Assembly (NCBI GenBank): GCA_910579865.1
Contig: CAJTXA010000001.1
Span: forward strand, 203,371 to 267,370
Direction: 5' to 3'
Origin: an uncultured Lachnospiraceae bacterium
GTDB taxonomy: Bacteria > Bacillota > Clostridia > Lachnospirales > Lachnospiraceae
Length of the DNA stretch: 64,000 nt
The notes under the pieces are model-generated. The model had not been told where the DNA came from. It made no database searches and saw only the letters and a program-made list of their open reading frames with translations. Shown one piece after another: positions 44,848 to 53,502 of the stretch. The translations under genes were made by a program, and so were the position numbers. How positions within the stretch are numbered: the first letter of the stretch is position 1; the number at the start of each line of letters is the position of its first letter.

Positions 44848-45393
44848 ATGAATGGAGAACAACGCCGACAGACAATTTTAGCTTTATTACAAAATGAAAA
44901 AACTCCTATCCCAGGAAACCAACTTGCAAAAGAACTTCAAGTTAGCCGTCAGATTATTGTACAGGATATTGCTTTATTGCGTGCTGCAAATTACAATATT
45001 TTTTCTACCAATAAAGGCTATCTGCTCAATGAAACCTCTGGTATTACAAAGATTTTTAAAGTCTCTCATACCGATGAACAGATAGAAGAAGAATTAAATA
45101 CTATTATCGATCTAGGCGGCGAAGTTATTGACGTTTTCGTCTATCATAAAGTTTATGGCAAAATTCAAGGAATCCTCTCTATTCAATCTAGAAGAAATAT
45201 TAAAGAATTTATGGAAGGAATTCATAGTGGAAAATCCAGTCCTTTAAAAAATATTACTTCTAATTATCACTATCATACTGTTCAAGCAGACTCAAAAGAG
45301 ACTTTACAATTAATTGAAAACGGATTAAACGAGAAAGGATTCTTACTTCCTATGGATGATTGGGAAACAGAACGATCCATTACTTCTTCTTGA
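44848..45393 (+). CDS. niaR: NiaR-type transcription repressor (HTH_11 plus 3H domain)
   Basis: A 181-residue regulator. An N-terminal winged helix-turn-helix (residues about 5-55, GNQLAKELQVSRQIIVQDI) is followed by a 3H domain named for its three conserved histidines, seen here in VFVYHKVYGK, FMEGIHSGKSSPLKNIT and YHYHTVQA. Relatives repress NAD synthesis and niacin uptake genes when niacin is bound with a metal. No nad or niacin transporter gene is in this window, so its targets are elsewhere. AAAGGA precedes the ATG. Its end overlaps the convergent exporter gene by 14 bases. Confidence 0.9.
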   Translation: MNGEQRRQTILALLQNEKTPIPGNQLAKELQVSRQIIVQDIALLRAANYNIFSTNKGYLLNETSGITKIFKVSHTDEQIEEELNTIIDLGGEVIDVFVYHKVYGKIQGILSIQSRRNIKEFMEGIHSGKSSPLKNITSNYHYHTVQADSKETLQLIENGLNEKGFLLPMDDWETERSITSS

Positions 45394-46261
45394 TAGGAAT
45401 TTGCGCTAAAATAATAGCTACAAATAAAATAATGCATCCCAAAATCTCTCGAAATGTCAGCTTTTGTTTCAAAAGTAACCATCCTGCTAATACAGATACA
45501 ACAGATTCCAAGCTTAATAATAAAGATGCAATTGTAGGATTCATTCCTTTCTGTCCTATAATCTGTAGTGTATAAGCCACACCACAGGAAAGTACACCAG
45601 CATAAAGAATTGGCAGACGAGCTGCAAAAATCTGCGAAAACTGTGGTTTTTCTAAAATTACTGCCAGAATAAAAGAAAACAAGCCACTTACAAAAAATTG
45701 GATACATGACAATTTTACCCCACTCACAAGAGGAGAAAAGCGATCAATTACTAAAATATGCACAGCAAATAAAAAAGCTGAAAGCAATAACAAATAGTCT
45801 GCTGCTTCTAGAAAAAATGTATCCTTTACACAAAGTAAGTATAATCCTATAAGCGCAATTCCCACACTACACCAAATATAAGGACTCGACTTTTTTCTAA
45901 AAAATAAGCCTAATATTGGCACAATCACAATATAACAAGCTGTTAAAAATCCAGCTTTTCCAACCGCTACCCATTGCAGTGCTATCTGTTGCAAATTACT
46001 AGCAAAACACAAACAAATTCCACAGCAAATCCCACCAATTACTAGTGTCCTTTTTTCTTCCTTTCTTTCCTTTTGGCTTCCTTGTATCATTTGAAGCAAA
46101 TAAATACAAGGAATCAAAACAACTCCACCAATTAAACAACGTACTCCATTAAACGTAAATGGTTTTACATACTCCATTCCTACGCTTTGCGCTACAAATG
46201 CAACTCCCCAGATTATAGCCGTAAGCACCAAAAGTATGGCACTACAAATCTGTTTTTTCAT
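45380..46261 (-). CDS. EamA/DMT-family transporter
   Basis: A 293-residue membrane protein with ten hydrophobic segments arranged as two EamA halves (about 5-140 and 150-290), the drug/metabolite transporter fold. The end of each half shows the expected pattern (for example PTIASLLLSLESVVSVLAGWLLL). Members export amino acids or other metabolites, or import; substrate cannot be read here. GAAAGAGG precedes the ATG. It lies 32 bases after aminopeptidase P on the same strand. Confidence 0.88.
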   Translation of the reverse strand: MKKQICSAILLVLTAIIWGVAFVAQSVGMEYVKPFTFNGVRCLIGGVVLIPCIYLLQMIQGSQKERKEEKRTLVIGGICCGICLCFASNLQQIALQWVAVGKAGFLTACYIVIVPILGLFFRKKSSPYIWCSVGIALIGLYLLCVKDTFFLEAADYLLLLSAFLFAVHILVIDRFSPLVSGVKLSCIQFFVSGLFSFILAVILEKPQFSQIFAARLPILYAGVLSCGVAYTLQIIGQKGMNPTIASLLLSLESVVSVLAGWLLLKQKLTFREILGCIILFVAIILAQIPIKKK

Positions 46262-46292
46262 ATCGTTCCTCTTTCTAAATTATAAATCATGA

Positions 46293-48083
46293 TTAAACTT
46301 CTCTTGTTGCCTCTTTTAACCATAGTTTAATCTCTCCTTCTAGATAAGGAGCAATTGTTTTATATACCATTTGATGGTACTGATTTAAAAGTTGTTTTTC
46401 TCTCTCACTAAGAAGTGACAAATCAATTGCTTCCAAATCAAAAGGAACCATTGTTACTGTATCAAACCGCATAAACTGTCCATATAAACTCTTTTCGTCT
46501 TTCACACAAAGCATCAAATTTTCATGTCGAATCCCAAACTTTCCATCCAAATAAAAACCAGGTTCATTTGAAGTCAACATTCCTTCTTCTAATACAGCAC
46601 TTGCTTCTTTTTCTGGCACAATCTTATAACGAAATCCATTTGGTGCCTCATGGACATTTAAAAAATATCCCACTCCATGTCCTGTTCCATGCCGATAATC
46701 CATCCCAATCTCCCAAAGTGGTGCACGAGCCAAATAATCCAAATTTTCTCCACGACAGCCATACAAAAACTTTGCTGCACCCAAATTTAAATTTCCTCTT
46801 AATACTAATGTAAAATATCGTTTTTCTTCCTCTGTTAAAGGTCCTAATGCTACCGTTCTTGTAATATCTGTGGTTCCTTCTAAATATTGTCCTCCTGTAT
46901 CTAAAAGCACCAAGCCTTCTGGCTTTATCTGACAGTTTGATTCTTCTGTTGCAGAATAGTGGATAATTGCTCCATGTGCTTCATATCCAATAATTGGAGT
47001 AAAACTAGGCCCCATATAATGTTCCTGCTCCCCACGAAACTCTTCTAATTTTACAGCTGCACTCTTTTCTGTAATCACTTCTTTTTTAACCTGTGTCTTT
47101 AACCAATAGATAAATTTTACCATAGCTACTCCATCTTTTTGATGGGCCTTACGAATATGTTCCATTTCTATTGGATTTTTAATTGCTTTTGGAAGTAAAG
47201 TCAAATTTGTTTTATTAACTACTTTTACCTCATTTGAAAGATGTTTTATCACAGCAAAATTTACTTTTGTCTTATCAAGAAAAACTTTTGTCTGATTTGG
47301 AATCTTTTTTATATAAGAATAAAATGCAGAATATTCTTGTATTGAAACATTTGATTGTTCCAATTCTTTTTTCACTTCATCTGAAACTACTTCCTGATTT
47401 ACAAATAATAGAACCTGATCTTGTGACAGCGCAAGATAAGATAAAACAACAGGATTACACTTTACATCATTTCCCCGAATATTTAATAGCCAAGCAATCT
47501 CATCTAAAGAAGTCAGTAAAAAAAGATCGACTTTTTCTTCTCTCATTTTCTCTCGAATTGCAGCAATTTTATCCTCTCTTGCTTTTCCTGCATATTCCTG
47601 ATCCAAAATCAAAATTGGCTCTTTTGACAGAGATGGTCGATTTTTCCATATAAGATCAACTAGATCCATTTCATAACAGACAGAGGCTCCCTTTTTTTCT
47701 AATTCTTTACTTAATTTTTCTGCCTCACTTGCATTTACTACTCTTCCATCAAACCCTAACACATCTTTTTTTCCTAATCGTTCTATTAAAAATTCAACTA
47801 TTGTTGGAACACCTTCTTGTTCCGACTTATACAAATCAATTCCACTTCCTTTTAACTGTTCTTCTGCCTGCAAAAAATACCTGCCATCTGTCCAAAGTCC
47901 AGCCATATCCTGCATTACTACTAAGGTTCCAGCCGATCCAGTAAATCCAGAAAGAAACGCCCGGCATTGAAAATATTCTCCAACATACTCTGAACCATGA
48001 AAATCACTTGTTGGTACGAAATAAGCTGTAACACCTGCTTTTTTCATCTCTTCTCTTAAAGCTACTATCTGTTCTCTTATCAT
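46293..48083 (-). CDS. Xaa-Pro aminopeptidase (M24, three-domain type)
   Basis: A 596-residue metallopeptidase that removes the first residue from peptides with proline in second place. It has two N-terminal creatinase-like domains (about 1-130 and 150-300) and the C-terminal pita-bread domain with the metal ligands in LLDTGGQYLEGTTDITRT (Asp, Asp), GHGVGYFLNVHE (His), TSNEPGFYL (Glu) and GIRHENLM (Glu). This large three-domain form resembles eukaryotic cytosolic aminopeptidase P and is common in Clostridia. AAAGGAG precedes the ATG. Cytoplasmic, no signal peptide. Confidence 0.94.
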   Translation of the reverse strand: MIREQIVALREEMKKAGVTAYFVPTSDFHGSEYVGEYFQCRAFLSGFTGSAGTLVVMQDMAGLWTDGRYFLQAEEQLKGSGIDLYKSEQEGVPTIVEFLIERLGKKDVLGFDGRVVNASEAEKLSKELEKKGASVCYEMDLVDLIWKNRPSLSKEPILILDQEYAGKAREDKIAAIREKMREEKVDLFLLTSLDEIAWLLNIRGNDVKCNPVVLSYLALSQDQVLLFVNQEVVSDEVKKELEQSNVSIQEYSAFYSYIKKIPNQTKVFLDKTKVNFAVIKHLSNEVKVVNKTNLTLLPKAIKNPIEMEHIRKAHQKDGVAMVKFIYWLKTQVKKEVITEKSAAVKLEEFRGEQEHYMGPSFTPIIGYEAHGAIIHYSATEESNCQIKPEGLVLLDTGGQYLEGTTDITRTVALGPLTEEEKRYFTLVLRGNLNLGAAKFLYGCRGENLDYLARAPLWEIGMDYRHGTGHGVGYFLNVHEAPNGFRYKIVPEKEASAVLEEGMLTSNEPGFYLDGKFGIRHENLMLCVKDEKSLYGQFMRFDTVTMVPFDLEAIDLSLLSEREKQLLNQYHQMVYKTIAPYLEGEIKLWLKEATREV

Positions 48084-48243
48084 TTTAAATCTCCTTTATT
48101 TATTCCTTTAAATTTTTTTATTTGCATTAAATAAATATACAAATTTATATAATTGAAAATTATAAAATACAAAACATTATATTTTTTTAAATTTGTCCTT
48201 TTATAAATAATAGCCAATCAATTCACACCCTTCTTTTCTTTTT

Positions 48244-48251
48244 CATACACT
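48244..48251 (+). promoter_or_regulatory. Candidate sigma-E -10 element before cotJABC
   Basis: CATACACT fits the sigma-E -10 consensus (CATACAnT) 40 bases before the cotJA start. The -35 side (14 bases upstream) is only a weak match. The cotJ operon of Bacillus subtilis is sigma-E controlled, which supports the reading. Confidence 0.45.
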
Positions 48252-48290
48252 GAATTATAACCAAACGTAAAATAGAAAGGAGAATAATAT

Positions 48291-48560
48291 ATGGATTCCT
48301 ATCATACTAGACAACCAATGTGCCGCAAAGCACAATTGAATTATATGGGAAATCAATCTCAACCAGTTATGTTTTCTACACCATCTCAGCCAATTGATAG
48401 CTGCCCTTATCAAGGAGTTGATCGCCTGCCTCTTGCAATGGCCTATGTGCCGTGGCAGCAATGGCAAAATATTTATGATCCCTCCAAAGCTCTTTGGGTG
48501 GGAACTATCTTCCAAGATTTGGATCTTCCATTCTGTGAAAGGAGTTGTCTTAATTCATGA
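48291..48560 (+). CDS. cotJA: Spore coat protein CotJA
   Basis: An 89-residue small coat protein. The conserved part is the centre, LPLAMAYVPWQQWQNIYDP and ALWVGTIFQDLDLPF, typical of CotJA. The N-terminus (MDSYHTRQPMCRK...) is variable. AAAGGAG lies 8 bases before the ATG. Its stop overlaps the cotJB start. The operon builds part of the inner spore coat in the mother cell. Confidence 0.92.
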   Translation: MDSYHTRQPMCRKAQLNYMGNQSQPVMFSTPSQPIDSCPYQGVDRLPLAMAYVPWQQWQNIYDPSKALWVGTIFQDLDLPFCERSCLNS

Positions 48561-48832
48561 ACAGAAATCAAAATTTACAGCAAAATAAACAACAATTAAT
48601 GAAAAAAATTTACGAATCTGGCTTTGCTGCATATGATGCTGCTCTCTATCTTGATACCCATCCTTGTGATACAGAAGCGATTGCTTTTCATCAAAAAATG
48701 AAGCACATCTACAATCAAGCAGCCAAAGAATACAGTGCTCTTTATGGGCCATTGCGAATTCAACAAATGGATAATGATCAATTTTGGTCTTGGAGTGAAG
48801 GTCCTTGGCCATGGGAAATGGGGGCTTGCTAA
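48557..48832 (+). CDS. cotJB: Spore coat protein CotJB
   Basis: A 91-residue coat protein of the usual CotJB size. The family core is visible: IYESGFAAYDAALYLDTHP and the C-terminal WSWSEGPWPWEMG. The start overlaps the end of cotJA (4 bases), and cotJC begins 3 bases after its stop, so the three genes are one translationally coupled unit. Confidence 0.93.
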   Translation: MNRNQNLQQNKQQLMKKIYESGFAAYDAALYLDTHPCDTEAIAFHQKMKHIYNQAAKEYSALYGPLRIQQMDNDQFWSWSEGPWPWEMGAC

Positions 48833-48835
48833 CTT

Positions 48836-49444
48836 ATGTGGGTTTATGAAAAACGACTGGAATTTCCAGTAAAAATCACAAAAACGAATCCTAAAATTGC
48901 ACAAGTCATTATGTCACAATATGGTGGACCAGATGGAGAAATGGGAGCTTCTCTTCGCTATCTCTCTCAACGTTATAGTATGTCTAATTCAAAAGTGGCA
49001 GGACTTTTAACCGATATTGGAACAGAAGAATTGGCTCATCTAGAAATCGTTGCTACTATTATTCACCAGCTTACTAGAAATTTAACTCCTGATGAAATTA
49101 TGGCATCTGGTTTTGGTCCTTACTATATTGATCACACACTTGGTATCTGGCCTCAGTCTGCAGGTGGTGTTCCTTTTAGTGCAACACAATTTCAATCTAC
49201 TGGTGATCCAATTACAGACTTAAATGAAGATATGGCAGCAGAACAAAAGGCTCGTACTACCTATGACAATATTCTGCGTGTTGTAAAAGATCCTGAAGTC
49301 TGTAATCCAATTCGTTTTTTACGTGAACGTGAAATTGTACACTATCAGCGTTTTGGAGAAGGGTTACGTATTATTCAAGAAGACCTAAATTCTAAAAATT
49401 TCTATGCATTTAATCCAGAATTTACAAAAAATAAATGTGTCTAA
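48836..49444 (+). CDS. cotJC: Spore coat CotJC, manganese catalase family
   Basis: A 202-residue ferritin-like di-manganese protein. Likely metal ligands stand in the four-helix pattern: GEMGASLRYLSQR (Glu), TEELAHLE (Glu, His), DMAAEQKAR (Glu) and REREIVHYQRF (Glu, His). Members can break down hydrogen peroxide, and CotJC is a coat component. The start at 48836 is the first codon after the cotJB stop, with the site reading through the cotJB end. A perfect 13-bp hairpin follows. Confidence 0.94.
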   Translation: MWVYEKRLEFPVKITKTNPKIAQVIMSQYGGPDGEMGASLRYLSQRYSMSNSKVAGLLTDIGTEELAHLEIVATIIHQLTRNLTPDEIMASGFGPYYIDHTLGIWPQSAGGVPFSATQFQSTGDPITDLNEDMAAEQKARTTYDNILRVVKDPEVCNPIRFLREREIVHYQRFGEGLRIIQEDLNSKNFYAFNPEFTKNKCV

Positions 49445-49463
49445 TCATTTCTCTGTAAAAAGA

Positions 49464-49493
49464 TATTACACAAATCAATCGATTTGTGTAATA
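49464..49493. terminator. Bidirectional terminator between cotJC and ftsZ
   Basis: TATTACACAAATC (49464-49476) pairs perfectly with GATTTGTGTAATA (49481-49493) around AATC, between the convergent genes. CCTTTT follows on the plus strand; TTTTT lies beyond it on the minus strand. Confidence 0.8.
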
Positions 49494-49511
49494 CCTTTTA
49501 TCTAATATAAA

Positions 49512-50978
49512 CTATCGTCTCCGCCGGATTCGCTTTAAAAAGTCTGGAATATCAAAAGAATTATTATTCTCATTTACATTTTCATATTCTTCTTCTGACT
49601 TTCGTTCGGATTCATGAACTGCTTTTGATTGAATCGTAGAAAATTTTAATTCTGGTTCTGGCTGTTTTCGACTTTGAAACTCTGTAATCTTAGCAGCGTT
49701 TTCCATCATTCCTCCTGGTGTAATTGATTGTCCAAACCCTCCTGGCATTGTCACACCGCTTGTTGTCTTAACTGGATTGGAATACCCCATATAGTTTTGT
49801 TCTGCTTGTCCATAATCTCCCTGCCCAATTTCTGCACCATTTTGTGTATTATAATATCCTGTATTTTGATATTCATACTGCTGATCCGCTTTTTGTAATG
49901 GCTGCATATAACTTTCTGTTCCTTGCATTGGCTGCAAATATTCTTCTTGTATAGGTGAATTTGAAACAGGAATAAAAGACTGTGCTTTCTGTCGAGTATT
50001 TCGCTTATTGTTTGGATCTTCTCCTCCGCTTTTTTCTACACCTGTCGCTATAATTGTCACTGTTACAGTATCCATATCAGAATCATCATACATCGAACCA
50101 AAGATAATATTAGCATCCTCAGACACAAGTCCCTGCACTCGTTCCGCCCCTTCATTTGCATCCCACAAAGTAACATCTCCAGAAATATTTAAAAGCACAT
50201 GTGTAGCTCCATCAATACTAGTTTCTAACAGCGGACTATTTAATGCATTTTCCACTGCCTCTATTGTTCGATTTTCACCATGTCCAGTTCCAATTCCAAT
50301 ATAAGCAGTTCCTTTATCTTTCATAATAGTTGTGACATCTGCAAAGTCTAAATTAATCATTGCTGGACGGCTAATTAAATCCGTAATCCCTTGAATTGTC
50401 TGTTTTAAAATCATATCCGATTTTTTTAATGCTTCTGGCATTGTTGTCTTTCTATCTACAATCTCCAATAATTTATTATTCGAAATTACAATTAATGTAT
50501 CTGTATATTGTTTTAATTTTTCAATTCCATCAATTGCATTGCGCATACGAATCTTTGCTTCAAATTGAAATGGTCTTGTTACCACTCCAACTGTTAAAAT
50601 ACCAAGTTCACGTGTAATTTTTGCTATTACAGGCGCTCCACCAGTTCCTGTACCGCCTCCCATACCACAGGTCACAATTACCATATCTTGATCTCTTACC
50701 AAAGCTCGAATTTCATCTTCATTCTCTAATGCTGCTGCCTCTCCAATCTCTGGCTTGGCACCTGCCCCTAATCCCTTTGTGAGTTGTTGGCCTATCTGTA
50801 TACAATAATCTGCCTGACAGCGTTCTAATGCTTGTTTATCTGTATTTAAACAGGCATATGTAACACCTTGCACTTCATCCTCCACCATGCTATTTACTGC
50901 ATTATTTCCGCCACCGCCTACACCAATCACCATAATACGGGCATTTTCTATTTTATTATCTGCACTTACTTCTATCAT
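49512..50978 (-). CDS. ftsZ: Cell division protein FtsZ
   Basis: A 488-residue tubulin-like GTPase that forms the division ring. The GTP-binding signature GMGGGTGTGGAPVIA, the N-terminal VIGVGGGGNNAVN and the T7 loop region (NLDFADVTTIM, carrying the catalytic Asp) are intact. The C-terminal linker (about 325-470) is long and rich in Gln, Tyr and Asn. The conserved tail FDIPDFLKRIRRRR, which binds FtsA/SepF, ends it. The protein is about 100 residues longer than usual because of the linker. The start at 50978 is 10 bases after GGAGG; an ATG 9 codons earlier lacks a site. It stands alone, away from ftsA and the dcw cluster. Confidence 0.95.
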   Translation of the reverse strand: MIEVSADNKIENARIMVIGVGGGGNNAVNSMVEDEVQGVTYACLNTDKQALERCQADYCIQIGQQLTKGLGAGAKPEIGEAAALENEDEIRALVRDQDMVIVTCGMGGGTGTGGAPVIAKITRELGILTVGVVTRPFQFEAKIRMRNAIDGIEKLKQYTDTLIVISNNKLLEIVDRKTTMPEALKKSDMILKQTIQGITDLISRPAMINLDFADVTTIMKDKGTAYIGIGTGHGENRTIEAVENALNSPLLETSIDGATHVLLNISGDVTLWDANEGAERVQGLVSEDANIIFGSMYDDSDMDTVTVTIIATGVEKSGGEDPNNKRNTRQKAQSFIPVSNSPIQEEYLQPMQGTESYMQPLQKADQQYEYQNTGYYNTQNGAEIGQGDYGQAEQNYMGYSNPVKTTSGVTMPGGFGQSITPGGMMENAAKITEFQSRKQPEPELKFSTIQSKAVHESERKSEEEYENVNENNNSFDIPDFLKRIRRRR

Positions 50979-51034
50979 AATACTTGCTCCTCCGGCTAAA
51001 TCCATTTCACTTTCTTTTTTCTAATGCAGATTTC

Positions 51035-52168
51035 CTATTTTTCTATCCTATGTAACTCACTATACGCCAATAAAAATGGGCCAACTCCCTTTGCATCATC
51101 TTGTACAATTGGCTCTGACATATAATAATCATAACTTCCATCTCTCATAGATGGACCGCCAAGCCCCGCTACAAGACAAATTCCGCCAAGACTCATTTTT
51201 CCAGTATCTGTCACCAAATATGTTTCACAAATTCCTTGAAATGCTTTTTTCCCATATTCCCTATATTTTTCTGGTAAAATTCCAAGCCGTGATCCTTTTA
51301 GCATACAATATGCCATAATCGAACTTCCACTTGTTTCCAAATAATTTTTCTCTCTACCTCCTAGGTCTACAACCTGATACCACATCCCACTCTTGTCCTG
51401 AAAACGAACCATCGTTTCCATCAAATCAATAAATATCCCCTTTAATTTTTCGTACTCTTTCTCATATCCTGTTTTGTCACATTTATATAAAGTATCTAAC
51501 AGTGCCATAGAATACCAGCCAAGCGCTCTTAGCCAAAAATGTTTGGAAAGCCCTGTCTCTTTATTACACCAAAACATTTCTCTTGAAGAATCATAAGCAT
51601 GATAATAAAGTCCAGTTTCTTTATCTTTTAGTAATTCTGCCACATTAAAAAATTGCTGAAAAATATCCTTATAATTTTCTTTTTCATGAAATTTTGTTTC
51701 ATATTCCATATAAAATGGCTGTGCCATATATAAGCCATCTAGCCAAACCTGATTTGGATAAATCTTTTTATGCCAAAAATTTCCTTCTTTTGTTCTTGGC
51801 TGATTTTTCACTAACTGATATACTGTATCTAATGCTTTTCGATATTTTTCTTTTCCAGTTAAACGATATAATTCAAAAAAATTTTTTCCTCCGTTTACAT
51901 CGTCTAAATTTTGTTTTTCCAATTCAAATCCATCAATAGTCCCATCTTCATGAACACGATAGTCTTCATATGTATCTGCAAATTTTAAGTATTTCTCATT
52001 ACCAGTACAATTATAATACTCTAATATAGCCATAATCATACAACCATCAATATAATCCCAACTTGATTTCTTTCCCGCCCTCGCTTTTTCAATATTCCAA
52101 GCTGGTATTTCTACTGTTGTTTTCTCTAATAATTCATCTAAATATTGCTCTATAATCTGCATTTCCAT
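51035..52168 (-). CDS. Unsaturated glucuronyl/rhamnogalacturonyl hydrolase (GH105/GH88 type)
   Basis: A 377-residue (alpha/alpha)6-barrel glycoside hydrolase of the YteR/GH105 group. It removes unsaturated uronic acids left by pectate or rhamnogalacturonan lyases. The catalytic Asp lies in YPNQVWLDGLYMAQPF (about residue 143) and the opposite conserved Asp in the VNGGKNFFELY region (about 88). LRALGWYSMALLDTL is a family hallmark. No signal peptide, so it acts on imported oligosaccharides. No lyase or sugar transporter is nearby, so this is an isolated carbohydrate gene. AAGGAGG lies 11 bases before the ATG. Confidence 0.88.
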   Translation of the reverse strand: MEMQIIEQYLDELLEKTTVEIPAWNIEKARAGKKSSWDYIDGCMIMAILEYYNCTGNEKYLKFADTYEDYRVHEDGTIDGFELEKQNLDDVNGGKNFFELYRLTGKEKYRKALDTVYQLVKNQPRTKEGNFWHKKIYPNQVWLDGLYMAQPFYMEYETKFHEKENYKDIFQQFFNVAELLKDKETGLYYHAYDSSREMFWCNKETGLSKHFWLRALGWYSMALLDTLYKCDKTGYEKEYEKLKGIFIDLMETMVRFQDKSGMWYQVVDLGGREKNYLETSGSSIMAYCMLKGSRLGILPEKYREYGKKAFQGICETYLVTDTGKMSLGGICLVAGLGGPSMRDGSYDYYMSEPIVQDDAKGVGPFLLAYSELHRIEK

Positions 52169-52280
52169 ATAATAAGAATCCTCCTTATCGTTATTCTATT
52201 TTTCTTCTGCTTACCAAAAACACTCCTTATATCCTATTCTACCTTACAAAACCTGATAATGCAACAAAAATATCAGTTTT

Positions 52281-53021
52281 CTACTGCATCCTCTGTCTTA
52301 CAATCTCATAAGCTAAAATTCCAGTTGCCACAGAAACATTCAAAGAATCAATTTCTCCCTTCATAGGAATAGAAGCTATCATATCACATTTTTCTTTTAC
52401 TAGACGCCCCACTCCTTCTCCTTCATTCCCAATTACTAGTCCAATTGGACCAGTTAAATTAAGCTGATACATCGAATCTCCATTCATATCTGCACAGACA
52501 AACCAAAGTCCTTTTTCCTTTAACTCCTCTATTGTTCTAGATAAATTCGTTACTTTTACTACAGGAGTATAATTTAATGCACCTGCTGAAGCCTTAGCTA
52601 CTGTGGCAGTCAATCCAACTGCTCTTCGTTTTGGAATAATTACTCCATGTGCTCCTGCTAAATTAGCTGTACGAATAATCGCACCAAGATTATGTGGATC
52701 TTCTATACTATCTAACAAAATGAAAAAAGGAGCTTCTCCCCTTTTTTCTGCTATATGAAACAAATCCTCTATATTGGCATATTCATAAGCAGCAGAATAG
52801 GCAATCACCCCTTGATGTTTGCCTGTTTTTGAAATCTGATCCAAACGTTCCTTTGTTACAAAATTTAAAATGGTATCCGTTTTTTTCGCTTCTCTTATAA
52901 TCGTTTGTATTGGTCCATCTTGACACCCTTTTAATAGAAACAATTTATCGATTGTTTTTCCTGATCGAAATGCTTCTAATACTGCATTTCTTCCCTCTAT
53001 TGTCAATTCTTCATATCGCAT
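52281..53021 (-). CDS. rlmB: 23S rRNA 2'-O-ribose methyltransferase, RlmB/TrmH (SpoU) family
   Basis: A 246-residue SpoU-type methyltransferase that modifies G2251-equivalent positions of 23S rRNA. An N-terminal L30e-like substrate-binding domain (about 1-75, YEELTIEGRNAVLEAFRSG) is followed by the knotted SPOUT domain with motifs DSIEDPHNLGAIIRTANLAG (I), IGLVIGNEGEGVGR (II) and SIPMKGEIDSLNVSVATGI (III). The start at 53021 follows AGGGAGG; the reading frame extends back inside mrnC without a better site. It follows mrnC after 16 bases and belongs to the cysE-cysS-mrnC-rlmB operon. Confidence 0.93.
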   Translation of the reverse strand: MRYEELTIEGRNAVLEAFRSGKTIDKLFLLKGCQDGPIQTIIREAKKTDTILNFVTKERLDQISKTGKHQGVIAYSAAYEYANIEDLFHIAEKRGEAPFFILLDSIEDPHNLGAIIRTANLAGAHGVIIPKRRAVGLTATVAKASAGALNYTPVVKVTNLSRTIEELKEKGLWFVCADMNGDSMYQLNLTGPIGLVIGNEGEGVGRLVKEKCDMIASIPMKGEIDSLNVSVATGILAYEIVRQRMQ

Positions 53022-53037
53022 AATCTTCCTCCCTATT

Positions 53038-53502
53038 TTAAAATACTCCCATTTTCTCAAGCCCCATTGAAATTAACTCTACAAGCCGTTTTTCCTGCCC
53101 ACTTAAATACAAATATCCGATCAATGCTTCAAACCCAGTTGCTGTTCGATATTCCGTTACAGTAGCATTTTTTGCCATTGTCAAAGACTTCGCATTTCGT
53201 CCCCGCTTGTAGATTTGTTTTTCTGTTTCTGTTAGAAGTTCCATAATCGCATATACCATTTCAGCCTGAGCAGAAGCCTTTACAAGAGAAGCACTTTGTT
53301 GGTGCATCTTATTGACCTGCATATTTCCCATATTGACGATCTTCGTGCGAATAAATAACTCATATACACAATCTCCCATATAAGCCAACACTAAAGGAGA
53401 ATAGAGATTTGCATTTTGTTCCTGTAAATGAAATTTTTCCTTTATATATTCTTTCCATATTTTATTACAGCTCTGATCTTCTTGTTTTATTTCCTCTTCC
53501 AT
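53038..53502 (-). CDS. mrnC: Mini-ribonuclease III
   Basis: A 154-residue RNase III catalytic domain without the dsRNA-binding domain, the mark of Mini-III, which matures 23S rRNA ends. The active-site segments LAYMGDCVYELFIR (Asp) and GFEALIGYLYLSG (Glu) are present. It overlaps the end of cysS by 16 bases. The gene order cysS-mrnC-rlmB is shared with Bacillus and is a good positional check. Confidence 0.95.
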   Translation of the reverse strand: MEEEIKQEDQSCNKIWKEYIKEKFHLQEQNANLYSPLVLAYMGDCVYELFIRTKIVNMGNMQVNKMHQQSASLVKASAQAEMVYAIMELLTETEKQIYKRGRNAKSLTMAKNATVTEYRTATGFEALIGYLYLSGQEKRLVELISMGLEKMGVF

